This document shows, piece after piece, positions 7,895 to 16,843 of a stretch of DNA of 64,000 bases (position 1 is its first letter; every line of letters starts with the position of its first letter). The stretch is from the NCBI RefSeq assembly GCF_000400735.1, contig NZ_KE007367.1:135146-199145 (forward strand), read 5' to 3'. The DNA comes from Acinetobacter tandoii DSM 14970 = CIP 107469 (GTDB taxonomy: Bacteria; Pseudomonadota; Gammaproteobacteria; Pseudomonadales; Moraxellaceae). Position numbers and translations under genes: made by a program. A model generated the notes under the pieces. It saw nothing but the letters and a program-made list of their open reading frames with translations. It did not search any database and was not told where the DNA came from.

Positions 7895-10294
7895 TTAGTT
7901 GGCGTACGTTCCGCTCGAAATGACACGACCTGAATTTTGATCCAAGTCATTTTGCATGTCACTTTCACTCTCGCGGATATAGTTGTCCATACTATCGGGT
8001 TGTGCTGGTTGGTTCTGGTTCATTTCCGTATCAGGTGTGTAAACTGGTTCCACTTGGTAATGAGGAAAGCCGCATGCTGTAGCACGACGTGGTACAGCAC
8101 TCCTTAATAACGGTATATACAATGCACCTTCACAACCCTGAGCCGATAAGTTGCCTGAGCCACTATCGATCCATTGCCATTGCACATCGTCGGTTTGACG
8201 TAAATTGACTGGTTTTTGACGTAATTGACTCATGACATTGGTCCACACAGGTAAAGCACCTGAAGAACCCGTCAGTCCAGTGACTTTATTGTCATCTAAG
8301 CCTAGCCAAACCACACTGAGATAATTGCCTGAATACCCTGCAAACCATGAGTCACGGGTATCATTGGTGGTGCCAGATTTACCAGCAAGTTTTAATGAAC
8401 TTGGCAATGTGCTGTAAGCAGAACGACCTGTACCCGAGTTCATTACCTGTTGTAGGCCATAGTTCACAATATAGGCCGCCGCAGGATCGATGGTTTGTTG
8501 CACGGTTAAGCTATAACGTTCTAAAACACGACCATTAGAATCGACCACCGAGCGAATCGATTTAATTGGGTATTTGAAACCGCCTGTCGCAAAGTTTCCA
8601 TAAATACTCATGACCTCCATCGGAGACATATCAACCGCACCCAAGAAAATCGAAGGGTAGGTTGGAATGTTGGAAGTTACACCAAACTTTTTCAAATGAT
8701 TACTAAAGCTAGCTACTCCAAATTCTTGTCCGAGACGAACTGCAGACAAGTTATACGAATTAGACAAAGCTTGTACCATTGGAACTACGCCATGTTCACC
8801 GCCACTATAGTTTTTCGGTGTCCAAGATTTCCCTTCACTTGGAATGCTAATGTAGCTGTCTTCGACTGGACTAGCCCAGTTATAACGTCCAGACTCAATC
8901 GCACTCAGATAAATCACTGGTTTGAGTAATGAACCGACTTGGCGTTTTGCATCGAGTGCGCGGTTAAAACCAGTAAAATCTTGAGTTGAACCTACAGCAG
9001 CAACCAGTTCACCATTCTCAGGATGAGAAACTAATACCGCACCTTGCAAATCTTTTAGACGTTTTGGATTGTTATTGCTTAAACGGGCAACAGACTCTTT
9101 AAACGCGTTCTGGATATTGGTTTGGGCAATTGGGTCGAGCGTGGTGAAGATTTTTAAACCTTGGTTGGTTAAATCAGACTCTTGATATTCAGTCCGTAAT
9201 TGACGACGCACAATATCTAGAAAATCAGGGAAGCGCGCAGGTCCTAACGTTGGTTTTGCTAAAACATTTAATGGGCGAGCAATTTCACGTTCATATTGTT
9301 CTTGTGATAAATATCCCATCACAAACATATTATTCAACACGATATCGCGACGCTTTTTAGCACCTTCTGGGTTACGCCAAGGATTGAATAAAGAGGGTCC
9401 TTGTACTAAACCAACCAAATAGGCTTGTTGCGAGATATTGAGTTCACGTAACGGTAAACCGAAGTAGAATTGTGATGCCAAACCATAACCATTAATTGAA
9501 TAGTTGCCGTTTTGCCCTAAGTTCACTTCATTTAAATAAGCTTCAAGAATTTCATCTTTGTTGTAATGTAGTTCAACCAAAAGAGCCATCAAGGCTTCGT
9601 TGACTTTACGTTTTAAAGTACGTTCTGGGCTTAAATAAAAGTTTTTAACCAACTGTTGGGTAAGTGTCGAACCGCCTTGGCGTTTTCCTCCAGTCACATT
9701 ACTGACCAAAGCTCGCGCAGTCCCTCGAACAGAAATACCATGATGCTTATAGAAGTTACGGTCTTCAGTTGCAATTAAGGCTTCAATTAAAGGTTTTGGC
9801 ACATTGGACAATTTAATCAGAACCCGATCTTCATTGTGCTGCGGATAAATACCGCCAATCAATAAAGGCTCTAAACGCGCAATCCCTGTTGAAGATGGCT
9901 TGGTTGCACTTACTTCACTAATTTGATCATTCGCAAAACTAACTTTTAAAACTTGTTCAGGTTCAACACTATCACCGAAGTCAAAGCCACGGGTGTGCAC
10001 ATATAAAGTATTACCCGAGCTAACATAGCTCCCCGATTTTGCATAACTATCCGCATTTTTATAACCTAAAAGTTTCAATTCTTGATTGAAGTCTTTTTGG
10101 CTAATGGCTGCATTGGTGTAAATTTCTAGCGGACGAGCAAAAACCTTCGCAGGAATATCCCAACGCTTACCTTCAAACTTTTCTCTCACAATATTATCTA
10201 GACGAATCAGGTAAAAACTAAATGCTAGAAAAATACCAATGACCAATATGGAGAAAATAAGTGCGAATAATCCTATGCCACGTTCAAACTTCAT
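7895..10294 (-). CDS. mrcB: Penicillin-binding protein 1B
   Basis: This bifunctional class A PBP of 799 residues polymerises and cross-links peptidoglycan at the cytoplasmic membrane. A short cytoplasmic tail and one membrane helix (about residues 8-30) come first, then a UB2H-like region. The glycosyltransferase domain has EDRNFYKHHGI and QGGSTLTQQLVKNFYL. The transpeptidase domain carries the SxxK serine in GSLLKPVIYL, SNSYN and KSGTTNDTRDSW. The C-terminus is a polar tail rich in Asp and Asn. The gene is followed after 10 bp by a lipoprotein gene and diverges from nadK. Confidence 0.95.
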   Translation of the reverse strand: MKFERGIGLFALIFSILVIGIFLAFSFYLIRLDNIVREKFEGKRWDIPAKVFARPLEIYTNAAISQKDFNQELKLLGYKNADSYAKSGSYVSSGNTLYVHTRGFDFGDSVEPEQVLKVSFANDQISEVSATKPSSTGIARLEPLLIGGIYPQHNEDRVLIKLSNVPKPLIEALIATEDRNFYKHHGISVRGTARALVSNVTGGKRQGGSTLTQQLVKNFYLSPERTLKRKVNEALMALLVELHYNKDEILEAYLNEVNLGQNGNYSINGYGLASQFYFGLPLRELNISQQAYLVGLVQGPSLFNPWRNPEGAKKRRDIVLNNMFVMGYLSQEQYEREIARPLNVLAKPTLGPARFPDFLDIVRRQLRTEYQESDLTNQGLKIFTTLDPIAQTNIQNAFKESVARLSNNNPKRLKDLQGAVLVSHPENGELVAAVGSTQDFTGFNRALDAKRQVGSLLKPVIYLSAIESGRYNWASPVEDSYISIPSEGKSWTPKNYSGGEHGVVPMVQALSNSYNLSAVRLGQEFGVASFSNHLKKFGVTSNIPTYPSIFLGAVDMSPMEVMSIYGNFATGGFKYPIKSIRSVVDSNGRVLERYSLTVQQTIDPAAAYIVNYGLQQVMNSGTGRSAYSTLPSSLKLAGKSGTTNDTRDSWFAGYSGNYLSVVWLGLDDNKVTGLTGSSGALPVWTNVMSQLRQKPVNLRQTDDVQWQWIDSGSGNLSAQGCEGALYIPLLRSAVPRRATACGFPHYQVEPVYTPDTEMNQNQPAQPDSMDNYIRESESDMQNDLDQNSGRVISSGTYAN

Positions 10295-10482
10295 AAAAAG
10301 TGATAAGATCCTGATAAATTTTGCTAATCATGCGAAGCTTTTTTCCAATTTGCAATAATAAATCTGTCACAGAAGCGAAAAGCTATATAAATGTTTGAGC
10401 TAATCAGGCTATTTATAAGGTTTTTTATTTCAATCGGGTTAATGGTATCATAAGCCAGAATCCTAACGGAGCGATCACATAG

Positions 10483-11388
10483 GTGCAACTTTCACACAAG
10501 TCTTTTCGGAATATTGGATTAATTGGTCGACCAGACAAATCTTCTGTTGTTGAAACTTTAAGCCTCATTCACGATCATCTTATGAGCTTGGGTTTACATC
10601 CTGTTTTTGATGCAGAAACTGCCGAGCTTGTCCCTTATAAAAATACACAGACAGTCAGCCGAGCATTATTGGGTGAGGTTGTAGATTTGGTTATTGTGGT
10701 TGGGGGTGATGGTTCCTTATTACATGCTGCTCGTTCTTTGGTGAAATATAATACGCCTGTGATTGGTGTAAACCGTGGACGTTTAGGGTTTCTTACCGAT
10801 ATTAAACCAACTGAAGTCATCTATAAGCTTGATCAAGTCTTACAAGGTGAGTTCCAGCAAGACCGCCGTTTTTTGTTGGAAATGGAAGTTCGCTCTAAGG
10901 GTGAAACGATTCATGATGCAATTGCCCTAAATGACGTTGTATTGCATTCGGGTAAGTCTGTACACATGATTGACTTTGAATTAAACATCGATGGGCAATA
11001 TGTGTATCGTCAGCACAGTGATGGATTGATTGTTTCTACACCAACCGGTTCAACTGCTTATGCGTTATCGGGTGGTGGACCTATTGTGCATCCGAGTATG
11101 GATGCGATTTCCTTAGTCCCGATGCATCCGCATACACTCTCATCACGTCCAATTGTTGTGGGTGGTCATAGTGAAATTAAAATTCTGATTCGTGAAAATC
11201 GTGTATTGCCAATGGTCAGCGCCGACGGGCAACATAGTGTTTCACTCAATGTAGGAGATAGTTTGCATATCCGCAAACATCCATTTAAATTAAACCTCTT
11301 GCACCCACCTGGGTATGACTTTTATATGGCTTGTCGTACTAAACTAGGTTGGAATCGTGATTTTGATTCATTGCAACAACAGGATTAA
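10483..11388 (+). CDS. nadK: NAD kinase
   Basis: This cytoplasmic ATP-NAD kinase makes NADP from NAD. The diagnostic GGDG motif is in VVGGDGSLLHAAR, with the second signature STPTGSTAYALSGGGPIV downstream. Its 301 residues are normal for proteobacterial NadK. It starts at GTG 10483, preceded by GGAG with an 11-nt gap. The next gene begins 3 nt after the stop, so they are co-transcribed. Confidence 0.95.
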   Translation: MQLSHKSFRNIGLIGRPDKSSVVETLSLIHDHLMSLGLHPVFDAETAELVPYKNTQTVSRALLGEVVDLVIVVGGDGSLLHAARSLVKYNTPVIGVNRGRLGFLTDIKPTEVIYKLDQVLQGEFQQDRRFLLEMEVRSKGETIHDAIALNDVVLHSGKSVHMIDFELNIDGQYVYRQHSDGLIVSTPTGSTAYALSGGGPIVHPSMDAISLVPMHPHTLSSRPIVVGGHSEIKILIRENRVLPMVSADGQHSVSLNVGDSLHIRKHPFKLNLLHPPGYDFYMACRTKLGWNRDFDSLQQQD

Positions 11389-11390
11389 AA

Positions 11391-11663
11391 ATGAATATTG
11401 AACAAATGCTGGCTGTACTTGATCCAGATATTGTTGGTCGTTTAAAGACTGCGATTGAAATTGGTAAATGGCCAAATGGTGTTGCATTAACCAAAGAGCA
11501 ACGTGAAATTTGTATGCAAGCTGTGTATGCGTGGGAAATGAAGCATTTACCAGAAACTGAGCGTAGCGGTTATATTGACCGTGGCACGAAAGAAGAAGGT
11601 GAAGAGTGCGATGATGATCATCACAAAAACGAACCTGAATTTAAGCCAATTCGTTTTGTTTAA
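11391..11663 (+). CDS. YeaC-like DUF1315 family protein
   Basis: This small cytoplasmic protein of 90 residues belongs to the DUF1315/YeaC family. The conserved core includes LKTAIEIGKWPNGVALT and AVYAWE. The C-terminus is acidic with a run of Asp/His (EECDDDHHK). Function is unknown. It begins 3 nt after nadK and ends at a strong terminator, so the two form an operon; a link to NADP supply is only positional. Confidence 0.75.
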   Translation: MNIEQMLAVLDPDIVGRLKTAIEIGKWPNGVALTKEQREICMQAVYAWEMKHLPETERSGYIDRGTKEEGEECDDDHHKNEPEFKPIRFV

Positions 11664-11693
11664 GTCAAAAAGTTTTGCAAATAGCTAAGATAG

Positions 11694-11721
11694 AAAAAGG
11701 ACTCCAGATAGAGTCCTTTTT
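11694..11721 (+). terminator. Terminator after nadK operon
   Basis: AAAAAGGACTC and GAGTCCTTTTT pair around a 6-nt loop. The A-rich 5' side makes it usable from either strand, so it may also serve the convergent ybiB transcript. Confidence 0.85.
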
Positions 11722-11762
11722 GTTAATTGTTATATTGTTGTCATTACATTGGAATGGCATGC

Positions 11763-12758
11763 TTAGAAGCGATTTAACCAAAGCTCTTTCGCCTTCAGCA
11801 TCGCATTAGGGTAACTTTCACAGACTCCCATGGTATACAAGGCAATGCCCATGGTTTCTATGACCGCAGTTTCACCATATTCATGGTGTTGTTGACCTTG
11901 CCAGACAGATTTAAATAGAGCTAAATCAAGTTCTTCCTCAACTGGACTTCGATTTTCTGTCAGTTTAGGAAGCTCGTACTCATACAATTCCCCATCTTTA
12001 ATGCCACAAATTAGTGTCTTGGCATCAGGGTTGCGCTCGAATTCACCACCTTCACCTTTAATAACGGCACTGTTTTGATAACCAAGTTTAAAAGCAGCTT
12101 GTTGATGAGAGCTACGATAGGCGGGGTGGAAAATGGCTTGTAAAGTGGCTTTCGCGTTAAACGGATTAATCAGTCGCGCTAGGGTATGAATTGGCGAGCG
12201 TAATCCCATGACATTGCGTAATGCGATTAGTTCACTCAGGATGGGCGAAATAACCTCTAAAGGTAAATAGGCAAAATTACGTTGTTGTAGTTGCTGCTCA
12301 ACCTCATCTTGATTTTGACAGATGGGAAAACCTAAATATTCAAGTACTTGTTCGGTATACACGCGATTTAAGGTGTGCCCAGATGCACCATGCATGACAA
12401 TTTTATAGCCATGATGTGCCAAAGTTAATGCAGCTAATAAGAACCAAGGATAATGCTTACGTTTACCTGCATACGAAGACCAATCCAGATCAACATCAAG
12501 AGCTTTAAAATTTAATGTGTCACGCGTTGCTTGTACAAAACCTGCCAATTCGTCTACAGATTCTTCCTTCACACGTAATAGCATCAAAAAAGCCCCCAAT
12601 TGCACATCAAGGACTTCATCGTTCAAAATCATTTTGAATGCTTGATAGGCTTCATCATAAGTGAGTGATCTTGCACCATTCTTTCCTTTACCAACAATAC
12701 GGACAAATTGGGCAAAAGGATGCTCAAAATCTTTGTATAAATTTCTTTTGGTTGTCAT
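11763..12758 (-). CDS. ybiB: YbiB/TrpD2-family phosphoribosyltransferase-like protein
   Basis: This 331-residue protein is related to anthranilate phosphoribosyltransferase (TrpD). It keeps the N-terminal helical domain (YDEAYQAFKMILNDEV) and a glycine-rich segment around MHGASGHTLNR where TrpD binds PRPP. E. coli YbiB of this TrpD2 group is reported to bind DNA rather than make phosphoribosyl-anthranilate. No trp genes are nearby, which supports the TrpD2 assignment. The ATG at 12758 is the natural start. Confidence 0.75.
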   Translation of the reverse strand: MTTKRNLYKDFEHPFAQFVRIVGKGKNGARSLTYDEAYQAFKMILNDEVLDVQLGAFLMLLRVKEESVDELAGFVQATRDTLNFKALDVDLDWSSYAGKRKHYPWFLLAALTLAHHGYKIVMHGASGHTLNRVYTEQVLEYLGFPICQNQDEVEQQLQQRNFAYLPLEVISPILSELIALRNVMGLRSPIHTLARLINPFNAKATLQAIFHPAYRSSHQQAAFKLGYQNSAVIKGEGGEFERNPDAKTLICGIKDGELYEYELPKLTENRSPVEEELDLALFKSVWQGQQHHEYGETAVIETMGIALYTMGVCESYPNAMLKAKELWLNRF

Positions 12759-12998
12759 TTGCTTAGATCACTGTGTAATTTCGTGTTTCGAGGGAGAATG
12801 TTTAAATGGATAATAGAAAGATTTTGATATAAAAGGAAGGAAAATGATGGCTTAGATATGCGACTAATGTCTAATAAAAAATGAATATAATTTAATCAAA
12901 TTTAAAAATATATGTAGATTTACTGTTCAAAAATTCGGTAGAATTCAACCGAATAAGGAAAACTGTTAAGTTTTTCTTATGAGTTGTTTTTTCTATCA

Positions 12999-13022
12999 TA
13001 TTGAAAATATTCATTTTCAATA
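12999..13022. promoter_or_regulatory. Perfect 10-bp inverted repeat upstream of dctA
   Basis: TATTGAAAAT and ATTTTCAATA are separated by ATTC. The 24-bp palindrome sits about 180 bp before the dctA start in a 400-bp AT-rich gap and has the size and symmetry of a dimeric regulator's operator. The regulator is not identified. Confidence 0.5.
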
Positions 13023-13069
13023 GTCTAACTGCGATGGAATCGCGGATATTATTATTTAGTTTAATCAGA

Positions 13070-13094
13070 AGGTATTAAGACTGATTTAATACCT
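13070..13094 (+). promoter_or_regulatory. Hairpin in dctA leader
   Basis: AGGTATTAA and TTAATACCT form a 9-bp perfect stem with a 7-nt loop, about 110 bp before the dctA ATG. No T-run follows, so it is not an intrinsic terminator. It could be an operator or an mRNA leader structure. Confidence 0.4.
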
Positions 13095-13201
13095 ATAGCC
13101 TTTTGTAGTGATTATAAAAGGAATTTTAAGGGCTGTGTATTCTTAGGAATAGACTAATATTGGATGTTTCTAGTTCTAGAAATATGTTTAGAAGTAACGC
13201 T

Positions 13202-14548
13202 ATGGCTAAAAAACCCATCTATAAATCACTGTATTTTCAAGTGATTGTTGCCATCATTGCAGGTATTCTGGTTGGTCATTTCTCTCCAAGTGGAACCCAG
13301 ATTGTAAATGGTGCCGAACAATATGTTCCAGGTTTAGGTGAACAACTGAAACCTTTAGGTGATGCATTTATTCGATTGATTAAAATGATCATCGCCCCAG
13401 TGATTTTCTGTACAGTTGTTAGCGGTATTGCTGGCATGGAAAGTATGAAATCGGTGGGTAAAACGGGTGGTATTGCTCTCCTTTATTTTGAAATCGTTTC
13501 TACTATTGCGCTACTGATTGGTTTATTGGTGATTAACATCGCTAAACCAGGTGTAGGTATGAACATTGACCCTGCCTCTTTAGATGTGTCAGGTATTTCT
13601 AAATATGTAGAATCAGGTCAGTCTCAAAGTACTGTCGATTTCTTAATGAATATCATTCCACATACTGTGGTGGGTGCTTTTGCTGAAGGTGAAATTCTTC
13701 AAGTATTGTTATTCGCTATTTTATTTGGATTTGCACTACACAAATTAGGTGATTCTGGTAAGCCAGTTCTTAAGCTGATTGACCAAATTTCGCATGTCTT
13801 CTTCAATATTGTAAATATGATTATGAAGCTTGCGCCTATCGGTGCATTTGGTGCAATGGCATTTACTATTGGTAAATATGGTATTGGCAGCTTAGCGCAA
13901 TTGGCTCAGTTGATTATCTGCTTCTATATTACCTGTCTATTGTTTATCTTCATTGTATTGGGTTCAATTAGCCGTATCTGTGGTTTCAGTATCTTAAAAA
14001 TGATTCGTATGATTCGCGAAGAATTATTAATCGTTTTAGGGACTTCTTCTTCAGAATCAGTATTGCCACGTATGTTGAAGAAACTTGAAATTGCAGGTTG
14101 TGAAAAATCTGTAGTAGGGTTGGTCATTCCAACAGGTTATTCATTTAACTTAGATGGTACTTCAATTTACTTGACCATGGCTGCGGTATTTATTGCTCAA
14201 GCAACCAATACTCAATTAGATATTTCACATCAAATTACTTTGTTATTGGTGTTGTTGATTTCTTCTAAAGGCGCTGCAGGTGTAACGGGTTCAGGCTTTA
14301 TTGTAATGGCAGCAACGTTGTCTGCGGTAGGTCATATCCCAGTTGCTGGTTTAGCACTGATTTTAGGTATTGACCGTTTCATGTCTGAAGCTCGTGCTTT
14401 AACCAACTTGGTGGGTAACTCGTTAGCAACTATTGTGGTTGCGAAATGGGTCGGTCAGCTCGACAAGGAAAAACTAGATTTTGCTTTGGCTAACCCTGAA
14501 GAGGTAGACAAGCAAATGATGGATGAAGGTAATCAAGCGCATGCTTAA
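13202..14548 (+). CDS. dctA: C4-dicarboxylate:cation symporter DctA
   Basis: This inner-membrane carrier of the DAACS family takes up succinate, fumarate, malate or aspartate with protons or sodium. It matches E. coli DctA closely along its length. Visible landmarks are [40 protein letters not shown], the serine-rich [13 protein letters not shown] loop and [20 protein letters not shown]. The ATG at 13202 gives an N-terminus equivalent to E. coli; upstream in-frame TTG 13160 and ATG 13184 lack a better ribosome site. The long leader carries inverted repeats and the gene ends at a strong terminator, so it is monocistronic. Confidence 0.9.
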   Translation: MAKKPIYKSLYFQVIVAIIAGILVGHFSPSGTQIVNGAEQYVPGLGEQLKPLGDAFIRLIKMIIAPVIFCTVVSGIAGMESMKSVGKTGGIALLYFEIVSTIALLIGLLVINIAKPGVGMNIDPASLDVSGISKYVESGQSQSTVDFLMNIIPHTVVGAFAEGEILQVLLFAILFGFALHKLGDSGKPVLKLIDQISHVFFNIVNMIMKLAPIGAFGAMAFTIGKYGIGSLAQLAQLIICFYITCLLFIFIVLGSISRICGFSILKMIRMIREELLIVLGTSSSESVLPRMLKKLEIAGCEKSVVGLVIPTGYSFNLDGTSIYLTMAAVFIAQATNTQLDISHQITLLLVLLISSKGAAGVTGSGFIVMAATLSAVGHIPVAGLALILGIDRFMSEARALTNLVGNSLATIVVAKWVGQLDKEKLDFALANPEEVDKQMMDEGNQAHA

Positions 14549-14563
14549 TGTGATCTTGAATTA

Positions 14564-14591
14564 AAAAAAGGAAGCTATGGCTTCCTTTTTT
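14564..14591 (+). terminator. Terminator after dctA
   Basis: AAAAAAGGAAGC and GCTTCCTTTTTT form a 12-bp stem around a TATG loop, starting 15 bp after the dctA stop. Confidence 0.9.
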
Positions 14592-14704
14592 TATGCCTAT
14601 AGAGTTGACCTTTTTGTCGTAAATAAGACATAACATGTACATGACAGTAATCAATAAATTGCCTAGCATTACAAAGCAAAAAATTAAACAACAACAAAGG
14701 AAGA

Positions 14705-15850
14705 ATGATGTTAGCACATGATGCAGATTTGGAACTTTTTAAAGACAATTTCAAACGTTTTATGCAAGAGCATATTGCTCCTGACTATGAGCAATGGGAA
14801 CGAGCTGGCATTATGCCGCGCTCAGTGTGGAAAAAGCTGGGTGAAAATGGATTTTTATGTGTAGATCTACCTGAGCAATACGGTGGCTATGGTGTACCGA
14901 CCCATTATTCTTTAATGTTGGTGGAAGAATCTGCTCGTGCAGGATATGGTGCACTTTCTACAGCGATTTCATGTCATTCTGAAATTGCTGCACCTTATGT
15001 TTTACATATTGGTACAGAACAACAGAAACAATATTGGTTACCTAAAATGGTAACGGGTGAAGTCGTGGGGGCGATTGGGATGACTGAGCCAGGGGCTGGC
15101 TCAGATTTGCAGGCAATACGTACCACTGCTATTTTGCAAGAAAATCATTATGTACTGAATGGTTCTAAAACCTTTATTTCAAATGGACAACATGCGGACC
15201 TCGTGGTCCTTGCCGTTAAAACAGATCCGCAAGCACGTGCAAAAGGGGTGTCTTTACTTTTATTAGATACCCATTTAGATGGGTTTAAGAAAGGAACCAA
15301 TTTAGACAAGATCGGTTTACATTCTCAGGATACTTCAGAATTATTTTTTGATAATGTGAAAGTGCCTAAGGATCAGTTATTGGGACAAGCAGGGCAAGGA
15401 TTTAACTATCTTATGCAGGAGTTGCCACGTGAAAGAACAGCGATTGCCGCGACGGCTTTAGGAGCTATTCGTGGGGCACTCGATGTGACCACGCAATACG
15501 TACAAGAACGTCAGGCTTTTGGACAAAAGATTGGGCAATTTCAAAATACGCGTTTTGTCTTGGCACAGGCAAAAATTGATGAGCTGGCTACAGCAGCTTT
15601 TTATAATCAAAATGTAGAACTTTATATGCAAGGTAAACTTGATGTGGAAACAGCCGCAGCACTAAAAAGTTTTTCAACCGACATGCAAATGAAAGTTGCA
15701 GACCAATTACTACAATTGTTTGGTGGTTATGGGTATATGACGGAATATCCAATTTCCCGTTTCTTTGTAGATGCTCGAATTCAGCGGATTTATGGTGGAA
15801 CGAACGAAATTATGAAAGAAATTGTCGCGCGTGGAATGATAGGACGCTAA
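14705..15850 (+). CDS. Acyl-CoA dehydrogenase
   Basis: This FAD-dependent acyl-CoA dehydrogenase of 381 residues catalyses alpha,beta-dehydrogenation of an acyl-CoA. Family signatures are AIGMTEPGAGSDLQAIRT in the middle domain, and QLFGGYGYMTEYP with RIYGGTNEIMKEIVARGM at the C-terminus, where the GTNE segment holds the usual catalytic Glu region. AAGGAAG precedes tandem ATGs at 14705 and 14708. The gene stands alone between two terminators, so neighbours do not reveal the substrate chain length. Confidence 0.85.
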   Translation: MMLAHDADLELFKDNFKRFMQEHIAPDYEQWERAGIMPRSVWKKLGENGFLCVDLPEQYGGYGVPTHYSLMLVEESARAGYGALSTAISCHSEIAAPYVLHIGTEQQKQYWLPKMVTGEVVGAIGMTEPGAGSDLQAIRTTAILQENHYVLNGSKTFISNGQHADLVVLAVKTDPQARAKGVSLLLLDTHLDGFKKGTNLDKIGLHSQDTSELFFDNVKVPKDQLLGQAGQGFNYLMQELPRERTAIAATALGAIRGALDVTTQYVQERQAFGQKIGQFQNTRFVLAQAKIDELATAAFYNQNVELYMQGKLDVETAAALKSFSTDMQMKVADQLLQLFGGYGYMTEYPISRFFVDARIQRIYGGTNEIMKEIVARGMIGR

Positions 15851-15856
15851 CAATAT

Positions 15857-15880
15857 AAAAGAGCCGAAAGGCTCTTTTTT
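15857..15880. terminator. Bidirectional terminator
   Basis: AAAAGAGCC, loop GAAA and GGCTCTTTT followed by further T. It sits between the convergent acyl-CoA dehydrogenase and DJ-1/PfpI genes and can serve both. Confidence 0.9.
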
Positions 15881-15885
15881 CTGAC

Positions 15886-16404
15886 TTAAAGCTTGAGTAC
15901 AGTCAAACTTTCGCGAATAAAGGCGGGTAGATCTTCTGGAGAGCGTGAAGAAATATACAAATTATTGTCATTCACCACGGCTTCGTCATAAAACACTGCA
16001 CCTGCATTAAGTAAATCAACAACAACCGATTTCATGGTGGTCATACGCCGACCTTTTACAACGCCTGCGTTAATCAGTAATTGTGGACCATGACAAATAC
16101 TCATAATCGGTTTTTGTGCATTTGCAAAACAACGGACAAAATCAACATAGCGTTCATCTGCTCTTAAGTGATCTGGTGAATAGCCACCAGGAATAAGCAA
16201 AGCATCAAATTCGTGTACTGTAACATCATCAATGCCTTGATCTATAGTGACAGAATATCGGCGCTTTTTTCCGTATACAATATTGCCTGCTTTATTTTCA
16301 ATATTGATTACACTATGACTCGCAGCACGAAAGGCTTCAACAGGTTCGACATATTCCATATCTTCGAAGTCATGTGTGACTAAAACTGCAATTCTTTTTG
16401 GCAT
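15886..16404 (-). CDS. DJ-1/PfpI family protein (YhbO-like)
   Basis: This 172-residue cytoplasmic class I glutamine-amidotransferase-fold protein has the nucleophile elbow Cys in SICHGPQLL and an upstream conserved Glu in the EDMEYVEP region. Members such as YhbO and PfpI are described as proteases or deglycase/glyoxalase-like stress proteins; the exact activity is disputed. GGAG lies 7 nt before the ATG. The upstream region contains four phased AAATTGTG boxes, which would fit regulation of this gene. Stop codon and terminator abut the neighbouring convergent gene. Confidence 0.85.
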   Translation of the reverse strand: MPKRIAVLVTHDFEDMEYVEPVEAFRAASHSVINIENKAGNIVYGKKRRYSVTIDQGIDDVTVHEFDALLIPGGYSPDHLRADERYVDFVRCFANAQKPIMSICHGPQLLINAGVVKGRRMTTMKSVVVDLLNAGAVFYDEAVVNDNNLYISSRSPEDLPAFIRESLTVLKL

Positions 16405-16446
16405 TTTTATTCTCCGAATAGCATTTTTAAATTTAAAATAACAGAC

Positions 16447-16499
16447 AAATTGTGAAATACGTCATATTAAATTGTGGTTAAATTGTGGTTAAATTGTGA
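16447..16499. promoter_or_regulatory. Four phased AAATTGTG direct repeats
   Basis: The octamer AAATTGTG starts at 16447, 16469, 16480 and 16491, giving spacings of 22, 11 and 11 bp. The last three lie in an 11-bp tandem unit TTAAATTGTGG (third copy ends in A). One helical turn of spacing places all boxes on one face of the DNA. They sit 43-95 bp upstream of the DJ-1/PfpI start on its template side and 345 bp before pheA, and look like a multi-site regulator array. Confidence 0.55.
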
Positions 16500-16843
16500 T
16501 CTAAAGTAATATGCCTTGATCATGTCATATTCTTAATGAAATTTTCTAGTGCTATGTTTTAAATAAAAAATAATAAAGATAACGTGATTCATCAATTTTC
16601 AATGTTGTGCGGTATTAAGAATGATGTTTCATGGAGGGTTAGACCATATACTCAAACCATCTTATGCTCAAGCTCGCTAAGCCAGATGCTCTATCTATTC
16701 TACAACTCAAACTTTAGTTAGATTTTGGCAAATATTACGGGCTATAGCGTTGAAATCAGGATGAAACCAGATTTTATTGCCTACCATTTCATTGAACTCT
16801 TGATATACTGTCGGCATTCACGTTTTCGAAGGGCGAAATAACA

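Noticed and set aside
16467-16499. CRISPR-like repeats
   Set aside because: The unit is 11 bp and tandem, with no spacers and no cas genes in the window.
16610-16720. tRNA-like look of a stretch upstream of pheA
   Set aside because: No cloverleaf can be drawn: acceptor and T-arm pairings are missing on both strands and there is no CCA-proximal stem.
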